Origin: an uncultured Verrucomicrobiota bacterium | GTDB lineage: Bacteria > Verrucomicrobiota > Kiritimatiellia > CAIQIC01 > Lenti-01 | Assembly (NCBI GenBank): GCA_937860055.1 | Contig: CALMBO010000029.1 | Location: 186,001 to 250,000 of the forward strand | Direction: 5' to 3' | Length of the DNA: 64,000 bases | Shown here: positions 9,180-18,527 of the stretch, piece after piece | Layout: each line of letters opens with the position of its first letter | Numbering within the stretch: position 1 is the stretch's first letter | Made by a program: the position numbers and the translations under genes | The notes under the pieces: generated by a model | What the model saw: the letters and a program-made list of their open reading frames with translations, nothing else | The model's database searches: none | Told to the model about the DNA's origin: nothing

Positions 9180-11110
9180 GCCGGCTCCTCCGCAGGCACG
9201 GGCGCGGCTTCGGGAACCGTTTCCGGCACGGGCGCAGGGATCTCTGGCAGCGGCGCGGGCACCGGCATCTCCAGGCCCTCCACTTCGGCGAACACCTGCG
9301 CCAGCAACTGCTTCACGCGCGGGGCCGCCGTCGTGCCGCCGCTGACGCCGTCCTCCACCAGCAGCGCCACCGCGTAGCGCGGATCCTCGAACGGCGCGAA
9401 GGCGATCATCCACGTCATCTTGCGGCCCGCGCCCTTCACGCCGTATTCGGCGGTGCCCGTCTTGGCCGCCACGGTCACGTTCGGCAGCTTCGCCCGCTTG
9501 CCCGAGCCGTCGGGCTGGTTCACCGCGTCGCGCATGCCTTCGCGCACCACGCGGATGTGGCGCGCCTCCCAGGAAGGCCCGCCGGACGCCTTCGCCGGGG
9601 CGATTTCCTGCGCCTCGCCGCCCGCCGCCACGATCCTGCCGACCAGGCGCGGCTGCCAAAGCGTGCCGCCGTTGGCCAGGGCCGCCGCGTACATCCCCAT
9701 CTGGACCGGCGTGACCAGCAGCGCCCCCTGCCCGATCGACAGGTTGCACGTGTCGCCGTCGCGCCAGCTGTCGCGGCGCGCCGTCCGTTTCCAGGCGTTG
9801 TCCGGCACGAGGCCCGGCCGCTCGAAATCGAGGCTGATGTCCGTCTTGCGCCCGAATCCGCAGTCCCGGGCCATGGCCTGCACCGCTTCCGGCCCGCATT
9901 CCAGCGCCGAATGGAACAGATAGACGTTGCACGAATAGCGGATCGCCGCCTGCAGATCGATGCTCCCGTGGCCCCAGTGCTGCCAGCAGCGGAAGCGTGC
10001 GGAACCCAGTTCGAAGTAGCCCGGGCAGGTGAACCGCATATCGGCCGAGACCTTGCCGCTGTGGAGCGCCGCCAGCAGCGTGACCGGCTTGAACGTGCTC
10101 CCCGGCGCGTATTCCCCGCCCGTCGCGCGGTTGTAGAGCGGGCGCGCCTCGGCCTTCAGCAGCTGGTTCCAGACCTTCGCCGGCACCGAGGGAACAAACT
10201 GGTTGGGATCGAACCCCGGCGCGCTCGCCAAGGCCAGCACGTCGCCGTTGCGCGGATCGACCACGACGGCCGCGCCGCGTTGCCCCTCCAGCACCGCCTC
10301 CGCCGCCCGCTGGATGCGCGAATCCACCGCCAGCACCACATCGCTGCCCTTGCCCGGCGCGCGGCGGGACACCTCGTCGAACTTGAAGCCCGCCACATCC
10401 ACCTGGATCTCCAGCTTGCCGCCGGCATTCGCCCGCAGCACACCATCCAGCCGCTTCTCGATGCCCGACTTGCCCGCCATCTCCGGCAGGTAATAGTGGT
10501 ATTTCTCCGGCGCCTCCCCGTCGTCGCCAGCGTCCGGCAGCGACGCGGAATCGGCCCGGCCCACGTAGCCCAGCATGTGGCACGCCGATCCGCCTTGCGG
10601 ATAGACGCGCACCGGCTCCACCGTCAGCTCCGCCCCCGGGAATTCCGACGCGCGCTCCGCAAACCGCGCCACCGCGGCCTCGTCGAGGTCCCGCCAGGCC
10701 ACGAGCGGCAGCGGCGTGCGCCTCCCCAGGTGCAGCCGCACATCCTGCGGGCTCATCTGCAGCGGCCGGTCCATCGCCTCCGCGATTCGATAGAGCGATT
10801 CCATCACGTTGTCGACCGTCCGCTGGACGTTGCCGGAGCGGCGCAATTCCTCGAGATAGAGCGACACGCAATAGCTGGGCCGGTTGTCGGCCATCCGCAC
10901 GCCGTTGCGGTCGAGGATGCGCCCGCGGATGCCCGGGATCCTCACGCTGCGCAGGCTCTGCTTCGCCAGCCGCCGCTGGTACTCCATCCCCTGCGCCACC
11001 TGCAGGTTCCACAGGCGGTAGGTCAGTGCGCCGAAGCAGGCCAGCATCGCCAGCCACAGCAGCAGCAGGCGCCAGACGTGCACTTCCGGAATGAAGCGGT
11101 CCCGAGGCAT
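9176..11110 (-). CDS. mrdA: Penicillin-binding protein 2 (elongasome transpeptidase)
   Basis: Class B PBP of 644 aa that cross-links peptidoglycan together with RodA. An N-terminal cytoplasmic stub and one membrane anchor (about 13-33) precede a PBP dimerisation domain (GIRGRILDRNGVRMADN) and the transpeptidase domain. Active-site motifs are SxxK at Ser338 (GSTFK), SCN shortly after and KTG at Lys550 (AAKTGTAEYG). The C-terminal tail is rich in Pro, Glu and Ala. The ATG at 11110 shares one base with the mreD stop (TGATG). A much longer in-frame extension upstream runs through mreD and is not coding. Confidence 0.95.
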   Translation of the reverse strand: MPRDRFIPEVHVWRLLLLWLAMLACFGALTYRLWNLQVAQGMEYQRRLAKQSLRSVRIPGIRGRILDRNGVRMADNRPSYCVSLYLEELRRSGNVQRTVDNVMESLYRIAEAMDRPLQMSPQDVRLHLGRRTPLPLVAWRDLDEAAVARFAERASEFPGAELTVEPVRVYPQGGSACHMLGYVGRADSASLPDAGDDGEAPEKYHYYLPEMAGKSGIEKRLDGVLRANAGGKLEIQVDVAGFKFDEVSRRAPGKGSDVVLAVDSRIQRAAEAVLEGQRGAAVVVDPRNGDVLALASAPGFDPNQFVPSVPAKVWNQLLKAEARPLYNRATGGEYAPGSTFKPVTLLAALHSGKVSADMRFTCPGYFELGSARFRCWQHWGHGSIDLQAAIRYSCNVYLFHSALECGPEAVQAMARDCGFGRKTDISLDFERPGLVPDNAWKRTARRDSWRDGDTCNLSIGQGALLVTPVQMGMYAAALANGGTLWQPRLVGRIVAAGGEAQEIAPAKASGGPSWEARHIRVVREGMRDAVNQPDGSGKRAKLPNVTVAAKTGTAEYGVKGAGRKMTWMIAFAPFEDPRYAVALLVEDGVSGGTTAAPRVKQLLAQVFAEVEGLEMPVPAPLPEIPAPVPETVPEAAPVPAEEPA

Positions 11111-11610
11111 CAGGCGCGGTCCTCCCAGATTCCCAGCACGCGCTCCATCCCGCGGATCATCCCGAACAGCAGCGGCACCAGCACCGCCCCCAGCACCGCG
11201 GAGCCGGCCATGCGCCAGAAGATCTCCCCGCCCGAGAGTCCCACCAGCCCCTTCATTTTCAGCAGCAGCGCCATCGTGCCGGTCGAAGCCGACGCGCACA
11301 GCGCCCCGAACCACATCGCCGTGCTCGCCTTGTCCGCGAAGAAATCCGCCCGTAGCAGCAGCGCAAGGCCGCCGGCCACCAGGAAGGCGCACGCCGAACA
11401 GCCCAGCGGAGCCAGGCTCAGCGAGTCCTCCACGAGCCCCGCCAGCAGCGCCACGGCCACGAAATAGCGGGCCTTTTTGTTCACGGCCACGTAGAGCACC
11501 ACGCCCAGCAGGAAGGGAAACGCCGGCTGGCCCATGTGCCGCCACGCCGGCACCGCCGCCTGCAAGGTGCCGCCCACGATCAGCCAGAACAACAGCATCA
11601 GCAGCGTCAT
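11110..11610 (-). CDS. mreD: Rod shape-determining membrane protein MreD
   Basis: Small integral membrane protein of 166 aa with about five hydrophobic segments, linking MreC to the RodA/PBP2 elongation machinery. The sequence is weakly conserved in this family; the call rests on length, topology and exact position between mreC and mrdA. Its start overlaps the mreC stop (ATGA). Confidence 0.88.
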   Translation of the reverse strand: MTLLMLLFWLIVGGTLQAAVPAWRHMGQPAFPFLLGVVLYVAVNKKARYFVAVALLAGLVEDSLSLAPLGCSACAFLVAGGLALLLRADFFADKASTAMWFGALCASASTGTMALLLKMKGLVGLSGGEIFWRMAGSAVLGAVLVPLLFGMIRGMERVLGIWEDRA

Positions 11611-12500
11611 GGCTCCTCCCCCTCCAAGGGGCCGGTCTCGTCGTCGATCACGATGTCCGCCGGCGGAAGCTCGGGCCGCACCGACGCCAGATCCTTCTCC
11701 GTCGCCGCCACGAATCCGTATTCCAGCTCGCCCAGGTTCGCCGCCGAATCAATCCACGCCGTCTGGTACAGCCCCGCCTCGTGCATCTCCACCTTCGCCA
11801 CGCGGCCCACCAGCAACCCCTTCGGGAACAGCCCGCCCAGCCCGGAGGTCACGACCTCGTCGCCTTCCTGCACATCCGCCGTCTGAGAAACATAGTCCAT
11901 GCGGCACGCCGGCTGCTCGCCCGGTTTGACCCCCATTCCCGCCACCACGCCGAACACCCCGGAGCGCGCGATGCGCACCGACACCTGGCACGACGGATCC
12001 GACAGCAGCAGCACGTCCGCCGTGCGGTCCGAAACCGAAACCGTCCGCCCGATCAGCCCGTCCGGCGTGATCACCGCCCGGCCCTCCGCCACGCCTGCGG
12101 ACGCCCCCTTGTCCAGCCGCGCCGTCTGCCACCAGCCCGTGCTGTCGCGCCCGATCACCTCGCATGAAACCAGTTTGTTCGGAAACCGCTGCACGAACCC
12201 CAGCAGGTCGCGCATCATCTGGTTGTCGCGCTCCAGCTCCCGCGCCATGCGCATTTCCCCGCGCAGATAGACGATCTCCTCGGAAAGCGCCCGGTTTTCC
12301 AGCGCCAGGTCCCCGATGCCCCGGATATAGCGGAAGATATCCTGCAGCTCCCTCGCCCCGCCCCGCAGCACCGCCTGCAGGGGGCTGATGCCGTCGCGGA
12401 CCGCGCCCTTGACGCGGCGCGACGCCGAGTCCGGCAGATTCATCATCGCCAGCACGACCAGTCCGATCGCGCACAGCGCTATCCATCGTCGATCCTTCAT
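11607..12500 (-). CDS. mreC: Rod shape-determining protein MreC
   Basis: Periplasmic scaffold of the elongasome, 297 aa. There is one N-terminal membrane segment (IALCAIGLVVLAMM), a coiled-coil-like stretch (about 50-95), then the two beta-barrel domains of MreC with typical segments TARLDKGASAGV, GLIGRTVSVSD and GDEVVTSGLGGLFPKGLLVG. The start at 12500 is preferred over one 7 codons upstream because GGAAGGAA sits 5-6 bases before it. The acidic C-terminus overlaps mreD. Confidence 0.95.
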   Translation of the reverse strand: MKDRRWIALCAIGLVVLAMMNLPDSASRRVKGAVRDGISPLQAVLRGGARELQDIFRYIRGIGDLALENRALSEEIVYLRGEMRMARELERDNQMMRDLLGFVQRFPNKLVSCEVIGRDSTGWWQTARLDKGASAGVAEGRAVITPDGLIGRTVSVSDRTADVLLLSDPSCQVSVRIARSGVFGVVAGMGVKPGEQPACRMDYVSQTADVQEGDEVVTSGLGGLFPKGLLVGRVAKVEMHEAGLYQTAWIDSAANLGELEYGFVAATEKDLASVRPELPPADIVIDDETGPLEGEEP

Positions 12501-12586
12501 CGTTCCTTCCGGCACCAACACACACCAAGCCTATGCGGAACGGAAGAGAGACGGCAGAGACAGGATGGAGGGCGAGGGCCGCCGGC

Positions 12587-13624
<1,038 letters not shown>

Positions 13625-13746
13625 CTAATAATGAAAATTGCCTTTCAACTCTAAAACCCCCGCATACTGCCCTCCCCCCTCTCCCACCGTCAAGCCCCAA
13701 AACCGTTTTCACGCCGGGGTCGTCTGGGGGGGATGGGGCCGGAAAA

Positions 13747-13840
13747 TGGCGGAGAGAGAGGGATTCGAACCCTCGGTACCGGTTATTACCAGTACGACGG
13801 TTTAGCAAACCGTTGCTTTCGGCCACTCAGCCATCTCTCC
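13747..13840 (-). tRNA. tRNA-Ser (anticodon GCU)
   Basis: Read on the minus strand, a 7-bp acceptor stem GGAGAGA/TCTCTCC, a D arm (TGGCTGAGTGGCC), an anticodon loop TTGCTAA with anticodon GCU, a long variable arm (GTACTGGTAATAACCGGTAC) and a T arm with GGTTCGAATCC form a class II tRNA typical of serine. It reads AGC/AGU codons. The discriminator is G and the 3' CCA is encoded in the DNA. Confidence 0.97.
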
Positions 13841-13947
13841 GCACAGGGTGGGCGATAACCTAGGGGATGGGACGCGTTTCCGCAAGCGCCTTTTTGCAAA
13901 ACGGGAGAGGAACCGCCCGGATTCCGGAACGGGGCTCCGCATCGAGC

Positions 13948-14304
13948 CTAGAGCTCCGTGTATTTCTTCGCGAGGCCCTTGGATTTCTTCACGGGATATT
14001 TGCGCCCGTTGATCCGGATCTTCCGCCGGATTTCCGCCGGCAGGTCGAGATCCATGTGGTTTGCCAACAGGAGGGCGTAGTTGACGACATCGGCCAGCTC
14101 CTCCGCGATGGCCTTGCGCCGGGCCTTGTCGCGGATGCGGGCCTCGCATTCCGCGTCCGTGCACCACAGGAACTGTTCCTGCAGCTCGGCGGCTTCGATC
14201 GCCAAGCCGGCCACGAGGTTCTTGGGCGTGTGGAACTGTTTCCAGTCCCGCGCATCGCGAAACGCCACGATCTCATCCCTCAAGCTCTTCCAGTCGTTTC
14301 TCAT
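13948..14304 (-). CDS. MazG-like nucleotide pyrophosphohydrolase
   Basis: All-alpha NTP pyrophosphohydrolase of 118 aa, likely hydrolysing (d)NTPs to monophosphates as a house-cleaning enzyme. The Mg-binding pattern ExxE...ExxD is visible as EAAELQE (from Glu38) and AEELADVVNYALLLANHMD. The C-terminal KYPVKKSKGLAKKYTEL tail is typical of the short dCTP-pyrophosphatase-like group. The start MRNDWKSLRDEI has no clear Shine-Dalgarno sequence. The neighbour on the same strand is the 73-aa histone-fold-like gene. Confidence 0.85.
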   Translation of the reverse strand: MRNDWKSLRDEIVAFRDARDWKQFHTPKNLVAGLAIEAAELQEQFLWCTDAECEARIRDKARRKAIAEELADVVNYALLLANHMDLDLPAEIRRKIRINGRKYPVKKSKGLAKKYTEL

Positions 14305-14447
14305 GGCGCCGAATCTACCACCCCCCCCGCCGCCTGCACCAGCCCGAAGCATGCCGTGAGGCACTCCAAAGGATAGGAAACCGCTATTCGTGGATGCGGA
14401 AATCCACGGAGCCCCCCTTTTTTCTCTGGCCGTCCTGCCAACCCGCT

Positions 14448-14669
14448 TCAGGGAGCCGGAGCCGCAGGAGCTTCCGCGGCGCCGGCGGCGGCGGGCGGGG
14501 CCATGAGGCGGCCGCCAGGCGTCCGGCGCCCGGTCTGGACGCAGACGTCCAGGATGCCGCTGACCTGCTCGTTCACCCAATCGAGGGCTTCCGACGAAAT
14601 GGTTTCGAGCCCGCTCCGCGCCTTCAGTTCTTCTTTGACGACCGAGGCGGTGATGAATTTCTTTTCCAT
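14448..14669 (-). CDS. Small protein resembling a bacterial histone-fold singlet
   Basis: A 73-aa protein led by a strong TTAGGAGA Shine-Dalgarno sequence seven bases before ATG, which argues that it is a real gene. The first 50 residues follow the pattern of small bacterial histone-fold proteins: ASVVKEELK (helix 1), a loop with the S-E-A-L-D start of a long central helix (SSEALDWVNEQVSGILDV) and GRRTPGGR where GRKTxxxxDL is usual. The last 20 residues are an Ala/Pro-rich tail. The family call comes from pattern memory and is inference; the aspartate of the usual terminal motif is absent. DNA binding or a protein-protein role are both open. Confidence 0.6.
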   Translation of the reverse strand: MEKKFITASVVKEELKARSGLETISSEALDWVNEQVSGILDVCVQTGRRTPGGRLMAPPAAAGAAEAPAAPAP

Positions 14670-14795
14670 GTGTTTCTCCTAATGGTTCCGATGGATGGCG
14701 GAAGAATAGCACAACGCCGAGCTTCCGCCAGTCCGCTTATCTGTTTCCTTCCGTTTTTCCCCCTGCCCTTTTTACGCACGAACGCGGCCGGCGGC

Positions 14796-14824
14796 TTGAC
14801 AAACGGTTCCGCCCCTCCTAGCCT
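14796..14824 (+). promoter_or_regulatory. Candidate promoter for the PilT-family gene
   Basis: TTGACA (14796-14801) is a perfect -35 hexamer. Seventeen bases later TAGCCT (14819-14824) is a weak -10. It lies 80 bases before the rightward pilT-like start, in the divergent gap 14670-14903 shared with the histone-fold-like gene. Confidence 0.5.
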
Positions 14825-14903
14825 TTTAGATGCGGAGACGCACCGAAGGGATGCGGGGAATGCCGCCGCCGCCCGCGTCCCCGCAAAAGAAATGGAGCCG
14901 GAA

Positions 14904-16037
14904 ATGACGGATCAAGACAGCCGCTCGCCGAACGAACTCCATCCTCCCCGGAACCCCGCCTTGGATATCGACAGGCTTCTTTCGCTTGTCGCCAGCAGCG
15001 GCGCCTCGGATCTGCATATCACGATCCCCAGCCCGCCGATCCTCCGGATCGAGGGCAAGCTCGTTGTGCAGAAGGACCTGCCCCCCGTCGCGCCCCGCGA
15101 CATCGAGGACATCTTCAGGAAAATCACCACGGAAGAACAACAGGCCGCCTTCGACCGGGAGCTGGAACTGGATTTCGCCTACAGCCTTTCCGGGCTGGCC
15201 CGGTTCCGCGTCAATGCCATGCGGCAGCGGGGGTCGATGAGCCTCGCCTTCCGGCTGGTGCCGTTCAAGATCCCCAGCATCGATGAACTGGGACTGCCTC
15301 AGGTTTGCAAGAAGCTGGTCGTCAAGCCCCGTGGGCTGGTCCTGATCACGGGCGTGGCCGGAAGCGGAAAATCCACGACCCTCGCCGCCATGATCAACCA
15401 CCTGAACGAGACCGAGCAGCGAAACGTCATCACCATCGAAGACCCCATTGAATTCCTGTTCCGCAACAACAAGTGCCTGATCCGCCAGCGGGAACTGGGA
15501 TATGACACCAAGCTGTTCCATTCCGCGCTGGTCCACGCCCTCCGCCACGATCCGGACGTCATCGTCATCGGGGAAATGCGCGACCTGCCCACGATCAGCA
15601 CCGCCATCACGGCGGCCGAAACGGGCCATCTGGTCATCGGAACGATGCATACCATCGACACGGCCCAGTCCGTCGACCGCGTCATCGACATCTTCCCGGC
15701 CGCCCAGCAGCAGCAGGTCCGCCTGCAGTTCTCCCAGGTTATCGAAGGCGTGCTGTCGCAGGTCCTCCTCCCCCGCATCGGAGGGGGGCGGATCGCGGCC
15801 TTTGAAATCATGCTGGCTTCGCCCATCATCCGGCGGTTCATCCGCGAAGGCAAGGTCGGCGATATCCTCACCAACCTCGAGATGAGCACGACCGAAGGCA
15901 AGCGCTCCATGGACCAGGCCTTGGCCGACCTGGTCCGGGACAAGCTCGTCGCCAAAGAGGATGCCCTGATGGCCAGCAGCAACCCCGCCCACCTGTTGGA
16001 GCTGCTGAACCCCACGGATTTCGCATTCAAGAAATAA
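14904..16037 (+). CDS. pilT: Type IV pilus retraction ATPase, PilT/PilU family
   Basis: Hexameric secretion-type ATPase of 377 aa that depolymerises pilin for twitching or DNA uptake. An N-terminal PAS-like domain (SGASDLHITIPSPPILRIEGKL) is followed by the RecA-like core with Walker A GVAGSGKST (Lys156), an Asp box (ITIEDPIEF), Walker B (VIVIGEMRD) and a His box (GHLVIGTMHT). The C-terminal FIREGKVGDI segment resembles the PilT AIRNLIRE signature. The start at 14904 has GGAG six bases upstream; an ATG at 14892 lacks one. PilT and PilU cannot be separated here, and no other pilus gene is near. Confidence 0.9.
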   Translation: MTDQDSRSPNELHPPRNPALDIDRLLSLVASSGASDLHITIPSPPILRIEGKLVVQKDLPPVAPRDIEDIFRKITTEEQQAAFDRELELDFAYSLSGLARFRVNAMRQRGSMSLAFRLVPFKIPSIDELGLPQVCKKLVVKPRGLVLITGVAGSGKSTTLAAMINHLNETEQRNVITIEDPIEFLFRNNKCLIRQRELGYDTKLFHSALVHALRHDPDVIVIGEMRDLPTISTAITAAETGHLVIGTMHTIDTAQSVDRVIDIFPAAQQQQVRLQFSQVIEGVLSQVLLPRIGGGRIAAFEIMLASPIIRRFIREGKVGDILTNLEMSTTEGKRSMDQALADLVRDKLVAKEDALMASSNPAHLLELLNPTDFAFKK

Positions 16038-16130
16038 GTCCGGAAAAGGGCGCCGGGCACGGTGCGGGGGGATCCTCCATCTCCTTCTGGATTGAAAAAA
16101 CATCCCGAAACATCCAGATTCAAGCCGCTT

Positions 16131-17354
16131 ATGCACACCGAATATGAATTCGCCGCCGTCGCCGGGCATGCCCGCCGCGGTTTCGGCACCTTGCTGGTCG
16201 TCATGCTCGGATTCACGTTCTTCTCCGCCAGCATGTATGCGGGGGCCACCCTGGGCAACGGTCTGCGCGCGCCGGCTTTCCTCCTCGCCGTCCTCGCCGG
16301 CAACCTTCTCCTCGGCGTCTATACGGGCCTGCTGGCGCACATCGCGGCCAAAACAGGGCTCTCCACGCATCTCCTCGCCCGCCGCGCCTTCGGGACGAAG
16401 GGCGCCATCCTGCCCTCCCTGCTGCTGGGCGTGACGCAGGTGGGCTGGTTCGGCGTGGGGGTGGCGATGTTCGCCCTGCCCGTCGCGCAGATGTTCCCCG
16501 GCCTCCCCCGCCTGCCTCTCATCATCGTTTCCGGCGCGTGCATGAGCCTGACCGCCTACTACGGCATCAAATCCCTCACGATCCTGTCCATCATCGCGGT
16601 GCCGGCCATCACGCTGCTGGGCTGCGCCTCGATGGGCAAGGCGTTCCACGACTTCGGAGGCATCGCCGCCTGGTTCGCGATGGAACCCTCCCGGCCCATG
16701 TCCCTCGCCGCCGCCATCGGCATCTGCGTGGGTTCGTTCATTTCCGGCGGCACCCTCACGCCCGATTTCACCCGCTATGCCCGCACGCCGGGCATCTCCG
16801 TCTCCTCCACCGTCATCGCCTTCCTGCTGGGTAATTCGCTCATGTTCCTTTTCGGCGCCGTCGCTTCCGCCTTCTACCAGACCAACGACATTTCCTTCGC
16901 CCTGATGAAGCAGGGCATGATCGCCATCGCCCTGATCGTCCTCGGTCTGAACATCTGGACAACGAACGACAACGCGCTCTACGCGGCCAGCCTCGGCTTC
17001 GCCACGCTGACGAACCGCAGCAAGAGGACGTTCGTGCTGATCAACGGTTTCCTCGGCACCGTCTTCGCGCTCGTGGCCTACAACCACTTCGTCCCCTGGC
17101 TCAACCTCCTCAACCTCATGCTGCCCTCCATCGGCGCAATCCTGATCCTGGACTATTTCGTGATCCGCCGCCGCGCACCGGACGCGGAACCCGAACCCGG
17201 CATCCGGTGGGCCGCCGTCCTCGCATGGGCCGCCGGATTCTGCGCCGCCAAGTATTTGCCCGGCATCCCGCCCCTCAACACTCTTCTCGCCGCCTCGATC
17301 GCCTATCTCCTTCTCGCCCGCCGCCCCGCCCCCGCCTCCGGAGAAACACCATGA
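16131..17354 (+). CDS. codB: Cytosine permease-like NCS1 transporter (CodB family)
   Basis: Inner-membrane nucleobase:cation symporter of 407 aa with about twelve hydrophobic segments. CodB-like features are the N-terminal YAGATLGNG loop, GLLAHIAAKTGLSTHLLARRAFG, the GWFGVGVAMFA segment, SGGTLTPDFTRYART and GLNIWTTNDNALYAASL. Cytosine or a related base is the likely substrate, inferred from family. No deaminase gene lies beside it. The start at 16131 was chosen because the preceding 23 in-frame codons are unlike the family. It overlaps the lipoprotein gene by four bases (ATGA). Confidence 0.85.
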   Translation: MHTEYEFAAVAGHARRGFGTLLVVMLGFTFFSASMYAGATLGNGLRAPAFLLAVLAGNLLLGVYTGLLAHIAAKTGLSTHLLARRAFGTKGAILPSLLLGVTQVGWFGVGVAMFALPVAQMFPGLPRLPLIIVSGACMSLTAYYGIKSLTILSIIAVPAITLLGCASMGKAFHDFGGIAAWFAMEPSRPMSLAAAIGICVGSFISGGTLTPDFTRYARTPGISVSSTVIAFLLGNSLMFLFGAVASAFYQTNDISFALMKQGMIAIALIVLGLNIWTTNDNALYAASLGFATLTNRSKRTFVLINGFLGTVFALVAYNHFVPWLNLLNLMLPSIGAILILDYFVIRRRAPDAEPEPGIRWAAVLAWAAGFCAAKYLPGIPPLNTLLAASIAYLLLARRPAPASGETP

Positions 17355-18499
17355 AAAACCCGATCGCCCTCCTCGCGGCACTGCTTCTGGCCGGATGCGC
17401 CAGCCCGCCGTCTCCGCCCACTGCCCCCCTGTCGGATGTCCCGCCTCTCGTCATGCAAAAGGCCAAGAAGGAAAAACAGACCTGGATCGACTCGGCGTGG
17501 CATGGCGCCGGCCAGGTCGTTGTCGGCCGCCTGCGCCGGCAGGATCCCGCCGATTCCACGCCCATCGTGGCGCGCACCAAGGTAAGGGACGACGGCTGGT
17601 TCGCCGCCGCCCTGCATCCTTCGCGCAAACTGTCCTTCCGGGCCCACGGATGCGAACCGCTCGACCTCGCGCCCTCTGGCACCCAGCCCATCGTGCGCCT
17701 CCCCGATGCCATCCTGAAGCGCGTGCCCCCGGCCGAAACCGCCGGGATCCGCGGCCGGATCATCTGCCCGGGTCAATCTCCAACGGCAACTGTCAAGCTG
17801 GTCGTCGCCCCCGCCCCTCTCCTGTGGGAGGACTCCGGCTACGAAAGCGCCGCCCGTTTCACAGCCCTGGTGGCCAGCCAGCAGGTGCCCGCCGGCGGGG
17901 AATTCGCCTTCTCCGGCTTGTCGCCCATCGAATATGAACTCCACATCTCCGCCCCCGGTTGCATCACGCTCAAGCGAACGGTCGTTCCGGATCGGCGCGC
18001 ACATCTGTCCCTCGGCGACATCGAGCTGATTCCCGCCCCCCTCCTTGTCTTCGACTACGTGGCGCAATTCAAAACCCTGGCCCAGGCCCGCAGCTTTCCC
18101 GAGCGGCACCAGGCGATCGAATGCAACGGCACCAACCGATTCCGCTTCACCAACGAGCGGGACGAACTGGGCAATGCCCTCTTCCTGCGCCTGACCCCGG
18201 GGACGGATCTGGACGCCGCCCGGGTTGCTGCGGCGCAACCCCCGGCGCCGGCCTACGCCCCCGCCACCCCGGTTCCCGCCCCGGGACAGGTCAGGGCCGA
18301 CTTCTGGTTTTCCCCCGCCCCGATCTACGATCTCGGCAAGATCAGCCTGGTCGAGATCATCGCTTCCGCCAACGACGCGCTTCTGCGGCCCGCCCCCCAT
18401 GCGCCGGACCATGTGATCCTCCAACCGGGCCACACCTATTTCTTCGAATGCACGAACAAGAACGCCAACTGCTTGTTCTCGGTCAATCCAGCCAAATGA
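17351..18499 (+). CDS. Predicted lipoprotein with carboxypeptidase-regulatory-like domain
   Basis: A 382-aa envelope protein of unknown role. The N-terminus MKNPIALLAALLLAGC is a lipoprotein signal with lipobox LLAGC, led by GGAG seven bases before ATG and translationally coupled to codB. Residues about 125-215 (AGIRGRIICPG ... GGEFAFSGLSPIEYELHISAPGC) look like a carboxypeptidase-regulatory-like beta-sandwich. The C-terminal third (Pro-rich, then HTYFFECTNKNANCLFSVN) is not recognised. No enzyme motif is visible. Confidence 0.75.
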   Translation: MKNPIALLAALLLAGCASPPSPPTAPLSDVPPLVMQKAKKEKQTWIDSAWHGAGQVVVGRLRRQDPADSTPIVARTKVRDDGWFAAALHPSRKLSFRAHGCEPLDLAPSGTQPIVRLPDAILKRVPPAETAGIRGRIICPGQSPTATVKLVVAPAPLLWEDSGYESAARFTALVASQQVPAGGEFAFSGLSPIEYELHISAPGCITLKRTVVPDRRAHLSLGDIELIPAPLLVFDYVAQFKTLAQARSFPERHQAIECNGTNRFRFTNERDELGNALFLRLTPGTDLDAARVAAAQPPAPAYAPATPVPAPGQVRADFWFSPAPIYDLGKISLVEIIASANDALLRPAPHAPDHVILQPGHTYFFECTNKNANCLFSVNPAK

Positions 18500-18506
18500 G
18501 CTGCGG

Positions 18507-18518
18507 CCCCCATGGGGG
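18507..18518. terminator. Short GC palindrome between convergent lipoprotein and murE genes
   Basis: CCCCCATGGGGG is a perfect 12-bp palindrome inside the 28-base gap between the lipoprotein stop (18499) and the murE stop (18528). A bidirectional terminator role is possible, but there is no T run. Confidence 0.3.
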
Positions 18519-18527
18519 GGCGAAAGG

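Noticed and set aside
16038-16130. A riboswitch ahead of the CodB-like permease
   Set aside because: The 93-base gap shows no conserved aptamer pattern that I recognise.
14826-17381. An 851-codon minus-strand frame opposite pilT and codB
   Set aside because: It spans two well-defined genes in antisense, is Gly/Asp/Glu/His-rich and has no motif.
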